A DNA stretch of 64,000 nucleotides. It comes from Botryosphaeria dothidea. Lineage: Eukaryota; Ascomycota; Dothideomycetes; Botryosphaeriales; Botryosphaeriaceae. Shown here in pieces: positions 35,587 through 47,922 of this stretch (its first letter is position 1; every line of letters begins with the position of its first letter). A model generated the notes under the pieces. It searched no databases, was not told the DNA's origin, and was given only the letters and a program-made list of their open reading frames with translations. The stretch covers positions 3,844,001-3,908,000 of the forward strand of contig WWBZ02000040.1 in the NCBI GenBank assembly GCA_011503125.2. The letters are read 5' to 3'. The translations under genes and the position numbers were made by a program.

Positions 35587-38312
35587 CGTTACTTAACTTG
35601 AGCACCGGCTCATCGTGAACGCCAAGCAGGGGCAGAGGCAGGTTGGAGCGGGAAGTCCAGCGATAGTTTGTCGGCAAACCGGAATGCTACGGCTGGCTCG
35701 GCGATTGCAGCATGAACGAAAGACCGGTATAGATGGCAAAGTGGGATGCACGACATGGGGCGAGTTGATGGACAATGCCAACGAGGCAGTGCTGCATCTT
35801 CCGCATCGGCTTAGATAGAAGCGTTAGGGAATTTCATTTCAAGACATAGTCCAATCAAGGCGAGTGGCTTTCCGGAAAGCGCAACTGGGGCTCGCCAAGG
35901 CCTGCAGATTTAGTATTACCATCGAGAGGCATGTGGAGATGGTGTCTGACTCCCTGGTTGCCAGAATTCTGGCGATGTGAGCAGCGAGATGGCTGAGCGG
36001 CGCATTGGAGACTCGCGGTAGCAAGGGCTGTGGAGCAAGCGGTCAGAGTACGACTGCTTGCTAAGACTCGAGCAGCAGGGACACCGGAGCGTGCACCGGT
36101 TGTCGTGCTGGCCCAAAGGCGCTGTAAGGGTGATGGGAATTGCACAGATTACCAACAGGGAATGTTTGAAAGAGGGCGCCACGGTGAGGGATCCACATCG
36201 GAATTTCCTGTTTCTTGGCTTTCTCGTGGATCAGGCAGGGCTGCACGGCTTACGCAAACGACAAGCTTTCGCCTTTTCTTTCAAGCGAAGCGTTGGTGGA
36301 CAGGGTGGCTGAGAGCTGTCTTAGATACGCACGCACGAAGGAGGAGACGAATCCGGCGGAGGCGAAGTGTCATGTTGACGCGGACGCCCTTGCTGTAGTG
36401 TCGTGCAGACTCGATGATCTAGAAGCTCGGAATGGCCCCGGCGTGCATACTGCGAGACGGTGGGAGTTCTGCCCAGAGGCGGATTCTCTGGAATCGGGGA
36501 ACGCGAAAGCGAAATGAGCTGGTTCAGCAGCGAAACACAGAGCTGGCGAGCATTCAGCTGACACGGTGAGCGTGAGCCTGCAGTAGGGGTAAGCTACAAT
36601 GTCTGCATTGGAATCACGAACACCATGTGGGAGCGTAATGCGATGCATTTGCAGAAAGAGGAGAAGCAAGACGGGGTTGGTTGGGTCGGTGGAGAACAAG
36701 CAGACGCGCCTTGCCAACGCGTCGGGCAGGCACCACCGACTCGCAAAACTGGTGGCCGCTCCTGCTAGCCCCCTTCCCCTCTACACTCGGCCCCTCACTA
36801 CTGCAACATCTGCATCAATTCATCAAACTTCATCAACTTTTGTATTGGCGTTAGATTGTCTGACTGTTCTTCCACAGCCGCCATAGGTCTGCCCGCCATC
36901 TAGCCTCAACAACTCTTTTCGGACGGCGCTCCATCGAACGTCTGCTTCATCCTTCGCGCTGTATACCATTGAACGCTCACGTAGACTTTGAGCGTGATCC
37001 GCCTTCATTCGCGCAAGTGCTTTTCTCGATAGTTGAGCCTGGTAGAGGTGGGACTTCTTGCGCGCCGACGATTGCCTTCTGCGGAGGTCCCTCGAGGATC
37101 GCCACCGAGCCGTTGAAAACCACGTCTGTGACCACTGTTGTCAGCACCGCTCCCTTCCTTTCCTGACAACTCACAGTTTCTGTCCTTGAGAAGGTTCCCC
37201 TTCCCACTCTTCCTGCTGTCTGACATCGTGCTGTTTGTCTTGGTCCTTTGGGATGTAACTCGTGTCCTTCTGCTGATGCCACCCTCTGTGTAGTCCTTCT
37301 TCGTTCTTTCCCCCTGACCACCCCAGGCTAAGACTGGCCCTCCTTCTTAAGTACCTCAGATGCGTTCTCGATTCCAGATCCAGATCCCCGTCATGTTTAC
37401 GTCAGTCAGGCCCCACTTGGGCCTTTGTGCTGTAATCTCCGCGTGCAACCCTGCTATGCATGTCTTCGCCATACTCATCACTACTGGACCGGCTGCTATC
37501 CCGCGCGGTCACAGCCATGCTGGTCTTACGCTTTGAACTGCGAGATTCAACCTGTCAGCAAACAGGAACTTTGTGGTTGAGCCCGAGAGGCCGGCCTGAG
37601 CTGAAACCTCCGTCAAGATAAACCGGTCCCTCTCAACGAGTCACTGCCGACCTACCAAAACTTGCGAAATATTGTCTCTTGTGCAGGTAAGCATTCGATC
37701 GTCTTTCCTAATTTGATACCCATAAACTAATAGCAATAACTATCTCTTTGAGGCTGAATGCACATCAATAAATCCGGCCATTGCAACTATGTCCGAGCCA
37801 TCCCCGTTCTTCGTGTTCTTGGATGTACATACTTATACGGGGAAAGATATTTGTTTCCGATCTTGTTACTGCCCTCAAATACTTCACAGGCTATATCATC
37901 AGCCGCCAGAAAGAAAGCACTGTTGAATACAAATAGTCCAAGCATGCGACTCGATGTGAATTTCACGCTGGGGCGAATTACGCATGCCACATCGACTAAC
38001 AGCGTCTGCCGCCATGCTTCGAGCTGGAGATTTCCATATTGTTCCACAAGTGTGGGCTCTCGATACTGGATATCTCGCAAAAGAAAAACAAGTACCAACG
38101 AAAAAAAAAGGAAGAGTCAAAACAATCTGATATGAGGAGTGGTTGCACTTCTGTCCGGCTCTTTCCATCTCGGATCATACGGTCGAGAAGTCGCTGCTCA
38201 GGGTCCTGATCATCATTTTTGACTAGTGACCAACAGACCTTGGTTTGACTCTTCAATTTTGACTACAGCTTTAGTATTTTAAGTCGAGTATCCTTGACTC
38301 TCAGAGTCTTCA
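35587..38312. other. intergenic region between divergent genes
   Basis: About 2.7 kb between the histidine kinase (minus) and the zinc-knuckle gene (plus). Several open frames of 80-140 residues exist on both strands, without domains or consistent codon bias. I do not call any. The block at 36977-37321 (minus) is the longest with mixed composition but shows no motif. Confidence 0.45.
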
Positions 38313-39422
38313 ATGTTTCACGGAAAAGTCTCTACATCCAACGATTTAGTATACATCATGTCGGACTCCCCGTTCACGGCGCCGCAGACGCAGCGCACAT
38401 CATCTGTGCCTCAGGACCAGCAAGAACAGCAGGTACAGGAACCACGACCTCGACTGTCCGACGACATCCGCAATGATTTTGTGCACCCTCAAAACGTACC
38501 GGCCCATCAGGCAAACTTTTACTCGAACCAAGCACCGATAACGTTCCTCGTTCAGGGCCAAACAACTTATTTCAACTACCCTGCCACCCAGCAACCTCCT
38601 TATCCCTCTCAGCTGGCCTATCTGGGAGCAGGCAGCATGGAGTCGTTTCACCAGCGAGAATACTACCCCCAGGACCACTTTGAACAACAAGATCACTATC
38701 CACAACGAGTCCACTATCCACAAAATGGATTCTATCCGCAACAAGGCTACTATCCACCACCGGCCTACTCCACATACCCGCCGCCGATGCCGCAGCAGGT
38801 TGTCGCTTCACGACCGGTCGCCGTCCCGCCCAACTGGCGGCCGCGCCAGCCGGGCGAGCGCTCCCGCGCCGAGCCCGGCAGGCGCATCCCCGAGTGGGAG
38901 TACGAGCGGCGCAAGATGGAGAACCGCTGCCTCGTCTGCGGCAGAGGCGGCCACTGGGCGCGGCTCTGCCCGTACGACCTCGCCAAGAGGTGGCGCGAAT
39001 GGGAGAACTTGTGCGCGGCGAACGCGGTGCAGCAGAATGCCGTCCGTGGCGACAACGATGGCACGGGCGATTGCGCTGGCTACCAGGAACCGCGGGATGC
39101 CCGGCCGCCGCCGCCGGCCCGTCAGTTGAATGTGGAGGCCCCGCCGTTCGTCCACGTCGAGCACAATGGAAAGGTCGCGCTGGACGAGACTGCCAAACCG
39201 AATGGAGCCGTCGAACCGACCGAGGGGCTACAGAACCGTGCGCGTGGTGACAGCAATGGCAGCAACGAGGACGATGATGAGGAGGGGTCAAAGATCCCGT
39301 GGATGCGCTACCAGGCGAACGCAGATCCCCAGCTGAATGACACCGTTAAGCAGAATGGAACTTCCGGGTTGGATGGAATTGTAGAGCAGAACGAAATCAC
39401 CGAACAAATCGAGGAGCAGTGA
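38313..39422 (+). CDS. disordered protein with one CCHC zinc knuckle
   Basis: An intronless frame of 369 residues from ATG 38313. A second ATG at 38358 (MSDSPFTAPQTQ) is an equally likely start. Residues 60-175 are rich in Tyr, Pro and Gln with repeated YYPQ/HYPQ/FYPQ units. A basic stretch (NWRPRQPGERSRAEPGRRIPEW) precedes a single zinc knuckle, CLVCGRGGHWARLCPYDL (C-x2-C-x4-H-x4-C), near residue 210. Such knuckles bind single-stranded RNA or DNA in splicing and mRNA factors and in retroelement Gag proteins. No protease, integrase or terminal repeat is nearby, so I favour a cellular nucleic-acid-binding protein. The C-terminal third is acidic, with repeated NG and QN units. The exact role is unknown. 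Confidence 0.75.
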   Translation: MFHGKVSTSNDLVYIMSDSPFTAPQTQRTSSVPQDQQEQQVQEPRPRLSDDIRNDFVHPQNVPAHQANFYSNQAPITFLVQGQTTYFNYPATQQPPYPSQLAYLGAGSMESFHQREYYPQDHFEQQDHYPQRVHYPQNGFYPQQGYYPPPAYSTYPPPMPQQVVASRPVAVPPNWRPRQPGERSRAEPGRRIPEWEYERRKMENRCLVCGRGGHWARLCPYDLAKRWREWENLCAANAVQQNAVRGDNDGTGDCAGYQEPRDARPPPPARQLNVEAPPFVHVEHNGKVALDETAKPNGAVEPTEGLQNRARGDSNGSNEDDDEEGSKIPWMRYQANADPQLNDTVKQNGTSGLDGIVEQNEITEQIEEQ

Positions 39423-39731
39423 GGAGTCAGCAAAATTGGTGGATGGATTGTTTTGGCAGTGTCCAATTTGGGACTGTACTGTTGGCGTTGGGGGATTGTC
39501 CATTTTTTTGAGAGGCCATTTGTTCTTACGATGATTATTTGGTCTTTGGAGTATTTCTGTTCTTTGTATATCAAAACTCCGATCCTCTAGATTGAATTCA
39601 CAATGATTCTATTATCACACCGATCTTTATGGATTCTATCCTGTATTCTAAACCCACGCTCTTACAGCTCCGTGGACATTCTGCTTCAGAATCAGCTATT
39701 GGGCCGAAGGACTGGCAGGCCACGGACAACA

Positions 39732-40759
39732 TCACTGCCCTTCAGCCTTCGGCAACTTCAGCTTTTCCGCATCGTCAGATTTGATTTTCTGCTCAAAGTC
39801 TGGTCGAGGCAGCTCCAAAGCCTCGACGGTACGGCCGTACGAGATGCCGCCCAATCTCGACACAGGACGCAGGACCTGTGCACAAAAGTCAGCAAAGAAT
39901 ACTCACCATTTTCTTTAAGAGAAGAAAACTCACCTGCGGATCCAACAGATTCTGCTGCTCATTCAAAGCATCCTCCCTCGCCCAAAATCGCACGCCTTCA
40001 ACAATCGCCAACACCCCGGTCTTCTTCCCCGGCGTGGCGCGGCTCTCAAACTCCTCCGTCTTGTAGAGCTTGCACTCGACGGAGAAGATGGCCTCCTTGA
40101 TGCGCGACGCGCCGACGACGGCGCAGGGCGCGGGGTGGAGGCCGGACAGGGCCCACTCGGAGACCCCATAGGGGGCGTTGATGCTGGCGGCGTTGGCGGC
40201 CTCGAGGTAGTGCTCGGAGATGATGTTGATGGTGCACTCGCCGCTGTCGCGCAGGTTGGCCAGCGTGTCTTTCGCCTGCTGCCAGCCGCCCGCGAAGCCC
40301 AGCGTGAAGAGCGGTGGGTCGTGGTTGACGACGCTGAAGTAGCTGAAGGGGGCGAGGTTGGTGGAGGTGCCTGGGAGCACGCGTTAGCGAAGGGGTTTCT
40401 GTGGCGCGGTGGGAAGATCGCTTGCCGTCCTTCGACCGCGTGCCCACGAAGCCGATCGGACGCGGCGTGATGGCCGAGATGAGCAGCTTGTAGTTGAAGA
40501 CGGCGGGCCGGCCGTCGGCGTAGGGGTCGATCTCGACGTGCTCCTTCCTGAGGCATTCACCCCCGTCGTTTGGTCCGTCGCCGAGCTTCCAGTCCGGGTT
40601 CTTGGCCTTGATGAATTGGATGGGCTTCTCTTGCCAGTCTGGGCGGGATGCTTCGACTTTTTTGAAATCTGGATGGGGGTTCCGCTGGACGTGTTTTTCG
40701 TTGTCCATCATGGAACTTGGGCCGTCGGGTGGGCCGAAATGGACTCTGTTATCGGCCAT
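39732..40759 (-). CDS. flavin-reductase-like domain protein
   Basis: Fungal member of the FMN-binding split-barrel (flavin reductase-like) family; such proteins bind FMN and often reduce flavin or serve as oxygenase partners. Exons 40759-40426, 40370-39934 and 39875-39732 join in frame to 304 residues. The N-terminal 70 residues (MADNRVHFGPPDGPSSM...) are an extension. The core has AVFNYKLLISAITPRPIGFV, TSTNLAPFSYFSVVNHDPPL and GECTINIISEHYLEAANAA. These match the family's FMN-contact blocks: the ITPRPIG strand and the TNLAPFSYF loop. The first intron starts with GC rather than GT (GCAAGC) and ends CCCAG; frame and homology blocks require it. The gene shares a 477-bp divergent region with the hydrolase at 41237. 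The substrate is unknown. Confidence 0.9.
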
Positions 40760-41236
40760 ACTTGCTGCTGTATTCTCTGAAAAGCGAAAAATTCTAAGAT
40801 TCTTTCTCTCTATGGGGGAGGCGTTTTTGGATGTTGTTGCAACTGGATTATAAATACAGAAAGCGCAGATGGTGGGGAAAGCTCGTGCTCGGAGCGGCTA
40901 GCAATCGGCATGTCAGCAAGGCGCGGATGAGAATGTCGGCAGGGCCCTGAGCCGACGGCGGGAGAGAGGGAGATAGCCGAACCAGCACGTCGGGCAAACC
41001 AATTGCAGCATGTTAGCGGGCTGATTCGCGCAAGCTTTCGAGTGCGGGCGCGCAGAGTCAGTGCGCGTCATCGTCGGTCGCCCCGCTAGTTATCGATAGT
41101 GGCATCCCTGCTGTGGAGAAGCTACGCTGGCGAGAGGGGTAGCTCGCGCTTATCTGCGGCACTGAGAGCATATAGATAGACGGCATGCTATGCTGAGGTT
41201 GAGCTCGCACTGTTTTCCTGATCGCAACCATCCAGC
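40760..41236. promoter_or_regulatory. shared divergent promoter region
   Basis: 477 bp between the ATGs of the flavin-reductase gene (minus) and the alpha/beta hydrolase gene (plus). A TATAAATA motif lies at 40849-40856 on the plus strand and reads TATTTATA on the minus strand, about 90 bp before the minus-strand ATG. Co-regulation is possible but not shown. Confidence 0.45.
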
Positions 41237-42497
41237 ATGTCAGACTACAGCACATACAAGCTCGGAGATTTCAAGTTGAAGTCTGGAGGAACCATTCCCG
41301 ATGCCTTCATCGCCTACAAGACTGTCGGTGATGCCAGCCTGCCCGCTGTCATCTACCCAAGCTGGTATTCAGGACGTACGTCTGCTGCGCGATAGCCTTT
41401 GCTCGAATCTAGTTTTGACCGAGAACTAGTGATTTCGGATAACGAGTGGCTCATCGGAGAAGACAAGACCCTGAACCCCAAGAAATACTTCATCATCATT
41501 ACAGCCCTGTTCGGGAATGGACAGTCATCATCGCCATCCAATACCCCAGGTCTGAAGCCATTTCCAGATGTGTTGTTCTACGACAATGTCCGAGCCCAGT
41601 ATGAGCTGGTGACGAAGCAGCTGGGAGTCAAGCACGCACGGGCCGTGCTCGGATGGTCGATGGGAGCTGGCCAAACTTACCAATGGGCTACCCAGTACCC
41701 GGACTTCATGGATTTCGTCGTCCCTTTCTGTGGTTCAGCAAAGACATCGCTGCACAACCAGGTCTTCCTCGAAGGGGTCAAGTCAGCCCTCCTGGCAGCC
41801 AAGGGTGCATCGTCTGCCGGCTCAGCCAATGGCGAAGTCCTGGCAAAGGCGGAGGACTACCGACCATGGACCGCCGAAGAGAAAACTGTGGGTCTCAAGG
41901 CGTTTGGCCGTGGATACGCAGGGTGGGGATTCAGCCAGGCCTTCTACAGGGAGAAGCTCTATGAGAAGGCGCTGGGCTTCAAGAATCTGGAGGATTTTAT
42001 GGTGAACTTCTGGGAAGCCTGGGCTTGCTCCAAGGGTAACGCGCGCAGATGGACTTGTGCAGATTGGTGAATGCTGATGCAAGCAGATCCGGAAAACCTT
42101 ATCGTGATGCTGCATACGTGGCAGGCAGGCGATTGTTCGGACCAGGAACCGTACAATGGGGACTTCGCGAAAGCCATGCAGGGCATCAAGGCCAAGGCGC
42201 TGGTGCTCCCTGGCAAAACTGACCTTTACTTCCCGTGAGACCCACCGGTGCACGGCCAAGCGAGTAGCTGACGAGAAGCGCAGACCTGAAGACTCGGAAA
42301 ATGAGGTCGCCAATATGCGACCTGGTATTGGCACAATGGAGGCATTCCCGTCGATCTGGGGCCATTGGGCTGGAGGTGAGTGACAAGCACACGACGCGAC
42401 AGAGATATGCTGAACCTCCGTTGTAGGACCCGGCCAAAGCAAGGACGACGTGAAGTGGCTGGACGGCAAGCTGAAGTCTTTTTTTGGAAGCGGGTAG
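41237..42497 (+). CDS. alpha/beta hydrolase of the homoserine acetyltransferase (MET2-like) family
   Basis: Exons 41237-41375, 41430-42035, 42087-42234, 42284-42375 and 42427-42497 join in frame to 351 residues. The fold and triad are visible. The nucleophile elbow is GWSMGAGQTYQWA (Ser about residue 133), the acid is in LVLPGKTDLYFP and the histidine in SIWGHWAGG. The N-terminal GGTIPDAFIAYKTVGDA and LNPKKYFIIITALFGNGQSS are typical of the MET2-like branch found in fungi. The protein lacks the extended lid and C-terminal part of yeast Met2 (486 residues). It may therefore be a hydrolase or acyltransferase in specialised metabolism rather than the methionine pathway enzyme. No targeting signal is seen. 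Confidence 0.92.
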
Positions 42498-43012
42498 GAG
42501 CGAGCAGTCAGGAGGAGCAGATGGACGGACCGAGCGTATTATCAGTACAGTATAAGACAAAGTAGGCAGTAGCGAAATGAGAGCGCGATGGAAGTAGCTG
42601 AGCTGCAGCATTAATATTGGCCGCGCAGACAGGCGGGCGGGCTGTGCGGCGGAGATTGGAGTCAGCCCTGGCTGGCTGGGCCTGTGCGGGCGCGCGGTCG
42701 GCGGTCCTGCGGTGCGCGGCCGCGGATGATGGATGGTGCCTTGGCCTTGGCGCGAAGCTCCTCGCTCGCTTTCCTCGCACGACATAGTCCTGCTCAAACA
42801 CTCTCCTCTGCACCACCCCGTCTGCCGCGTCCCTTCTGCTCATCCACAGAGTCGCCCTCCATCCGCCATCCGGCATGCAGCTTCGCGCCTAATTGCCAAC
42901 CTGCCGCCCTCACCTGCTGCACCGATCTTGCGTGTCGCGACCACCATCACCACGATCCACACAAACGAACGCCCGCCACCCGTTCGATCCCACCCACATT
43001 GCCCGTGTTAGA
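42498..43012. other. intergenic region with pap1 promoter
   Basis: 515 bp between the tandem hydrolase and pap1 genes. The pyrimidine-rich run with CACC and CCGCC words at 42740-43010 should be the pap1 leader. No other feature. Confidence 0.45.
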
Positions 43013-45228
<2,216 letters not shown>

Positions 45229-45372
45229 GCTCAGCACCAAGGTGTAGTTTGAGCGTTGATCGCCTTTTTTTCGAAGTCCCGACTCGAGCAGATGCCTGAT
45301 TGATCGAACTTTAAAGACAGGTCACACATAGTTTGCACGTTGCCCAGCGCTCTCGCGCCAGGCTTTCTCTAT

Positions 45373-45387
45373 CCCCCCCCCCCCCCC
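45373..45387. repeat. poly-C run (15 nt)
   Basis: Fifteen consecutive C, about 145 bp past the pap1 stop codon. Confidence 0.9.
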
Positions 45388-46305
45388 TCGATTGAGAGAT
45401 GACCAACTCGGGCATTGACGGCACCTGCGAGTGGTCTCCAGGTTTGTGTCGTCTCTATGCACTAACTCAAATCAAGATCGCCAAATTTTGGCGCGACTTG
45501 CTTGCTTTTCTATCGGAAAATCACAAAAGAAATAAAAACAAGAAAACGAAATCAGCACAGGGTTTGAGATCTGATTCAGTAATCAGCACGGGTGGGTTTG
45601 CTGTTTTCCTCTTTGACACGGCTAGATCAAGGGTGTCACGGGCCGAGGTGGCATAATTCAGCATGGCGGAGGGCGTTTTTTTTTTTTTTTCAACGCTGGG
45701 TGGCAGGGCGGCGGAAGTCCGTGAGGGTATGAGCAGATTGCTCTTTTTCCTTCTTCGATATCATGCCGAGTGTCATAGCTGTCCCGGAAAGAGGCAGTTA
45801 CGTAGATAGCTTTGCAGTAATTGATTCCGATTTTAGGGTCTAAAGACCCCAGGACCTTGCCGGCTTTCATTTGCATCTTCTGTGTTGGAATTCTGAATCT
45901 ACCAACGGGCTTTTGGCCGGAGTCTCCTTATCGATAAGATTGATCTAAGCTTGGGCATCTTTTCATTGCTCGTCTTGCTGATTATTACGTCATTAGCGTC
46001 CCAGTCGTTCCTCCGGTGATGTCTGTTTGACCACACACGCCAGCCGAGCGCAGTTCGACGAGGAAGTCCCCGAATGATGCGCGTCAAGTGGGCCTGGTGA
46101 TACGCGATGGGTGCGGTCATGTCTTGCCTGAGGGGCCAACCTCTCCGACCTCCTCGAAGTCCACCTGCACCTTCTCCTGAATTCACTCTGTCGTGAAGTC
46201 ATTCCATCCGTCGGCACGTCATTCGTGGTCACAGAAGACAGTACAACTGCGCCTATACGCCAATATACTCCGCATTGGGACGACAAGGGGACCGAAGAGG
46301 CTGAA

Positions 46306-46452
46306 ATGGAGCACAAATCTGGTCCTTCGTCCTCCGCCGCGCCATCATCGGCCGAGCACCAAGATAAAATGCATTACCCAACGCACTCGCGCCTCCTGTC
46401 CTCCGGCACAAAGAAAATATTCAACAAGTCCTCGCTCTTCCACCCACAGTAA
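46306..46452 (+). other. candidate upstream open frame in the NTF2-like gene leader
   Basis: 48 codons from ATG 46306 (MEHKSGPSSSAAPSSAEH) to TAA at 46450-46452. The stop overlaps the first bases of a good splice donor (GTAAGT at 46449). If the leader intron is removed, the frame continues out of frame over the main start. Whether it is translated is unknown. Confidence 0.3.
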
Positions 46453-46527
46453 GTCTACACCGCACGCCTCAAAGTCGCTGAACAACGAGTCAATCCTCCA
46501 CTACAGCAATCTCCCCCCGCAGCAACC

Positions 46528-47263
46528 ATGTCCTCCTCGGCAGCCACCAACACCTCCACCTCCTCCAAGCCGGGCGAGCACTTCGAGCCCCGCCAGACCG
46601 CCACCGACCAGGACTACATGCCCGGCCCGTCCAAGTCCCTGCCGCTCACGCCCGCCCGCCAGGTCCTCGTCGACGACATCATCGCGCTGTACAGCTGCGC
46701 GCCCACGGTCGAGCGCGTGCGCCGCTACTCGCCCGACTGCGTCTACGACGACCAGTTCGTGTACGCCAACGACCGCTACAAGATGGCCGGCCAGTGGTTC
46801 GCGCTGCCCAAGCTGTTCAACGCCAGTGTCAACAACGGGTACCAGGTGATCAAGAACGAGAGGGACTTTATTCAGTTCAAGAACGACCAGGTAGGGATCC
46901 CCCCTCCATCTCTAAATGACGAGAGCAGCTGACCGCGTGTTCAAGTCCTGGACCTTCCGCGTCATCCCCAAGACCGCCCGCGTCACGGGCCTGGTGCCGC
47001 TGTCGCTCGACCCGGACACGGTGGACTCGGACTTCATCCAGGTCAAGTACCACAAGGATCAGGCGAACGACAAGGACTACAGCCATGAGGGCTTGGGGTT
47101 CAGCTTCAAGAAGTGGCAGGCGGATCAGGTGGCCAAGCACATGGACAGCAAGGAGGTGGCGGCGTTCGAGGCGGATCGGCATGCGGCGAAGGAGCATGTG
47201 AGGAAGTATGGGACGGGCACGGCGGAGAGGCAGGCGCCGACGGAGGATTTTACGAAGCAGTGA
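46528..47263 (+). CDS. NTF2-like (SnoaL-type) fold protein
   Basis: Exons 46528-46890 and 46946-47263 join in frame to 226 residues. After a Ser/Thr-rich start the core runs PARQVLVDDIIALYSCAPTV, RRYSPDCVYDDQFVYANDR, YQVIKNERDFIQFKNDQSW, then TFRVIPKTARVTGLVPLSLD. A helix-rich first part followed by alternating strands, with the YxDDxF region lining a pocket, fits the NTF2/SnoaL cone fold. That fold hosts enzymes and ligand-binding proteins alike, so no reaction is claimed. The C-terminal 50 residues are charged and probably helical (WQADQVAKHMDSKEVAAFEA). There is no signal peptide, so a cytosolic protein is expected. The first intron acceptor is TTCAAG. Confidence 0.85.
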
Positions 47264-47922
47264 TGGGGCGGGTTTTGAGGGGGCGTGTGTGGGGAGGTTT
47301 CTTTGTATGTATAACGGTCCTGTTTGATCAAACGATTCCCATGTCTGGATATAGAAGCTCGTGAAGAGTATTCTTAGTACCAGCTTTGCTCAATTATGTT
47401 GCATCCTGAGAAACAAGTTACGCGAGAAGTGACAGGCCGCAGGTAACCTTGAATTGCCTAACAAGGTGAGCGCGGGAACTCATGCTCAGGCACAAATGTT
47501 GAAAACGTAATCAATACAAGATCAAAGACCCAACACGTTTAGAACTTTATGATGTGGATCCTCCTCTTCACTATCTGGGACTGCTCATGCTCGATATCGT
47601 GTATATGCGTTGCTGACGCTGGCGTGAGGCCTCTTGACTCCATTATTGGCTCCCGCATGGTCAGAGGTGGCAAACTTCCCAAATGTTGGACCTGCAAAGC
47701 CGCCCTAGCTGACGTCCAGCTGTTAGGCAGGCGTGAAATCTCGTCCACATAACAAGAGAACGGATCAGGCTGGAATAGCTAAGCGGGCTGTGCGGCTTCC
47801 ACAGCCGCGTCATCTGTGGTTCTGCAGCCGGTCGAGAAGTGCCTCTTCGTCACAAGCTGACATAATCCCGCTCAGCCTGATCAGCCTTCATACTCTTATC
47901 ATGCCACCTATAAGTTTACTCG
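47264..47922. other. intergenic region
   Basis: 3' region of the NTF2-like gene and upstream of the broken gene that starts at 47923. No gene, repeat or RNA feature was recognised. Confidence 0.45.

Larger units (their letters stand above)
45229..46527. other. intergenic region and leader of the NTF2-like gene
   Basis: It contains a run of 15 C (45373-45387) and a run of T near 45677-45690. Before the NTF2-like ATG is a candidate leader intron, GTAAGT at 46449 to GCAG at 46522. An upstream open frame begins at ATG 46306 and ends at a TAA that overlaps the donor site. Confidence 0.45.

Noticed and set aside
38313..39422. transposon Gag gene
   Set aside because: A single CCHC knuckle in a Tyr/Pro-rich protein with no linked pol genes or terminal repeats; a cellular RNA-binding protein is simpler, though not proven.
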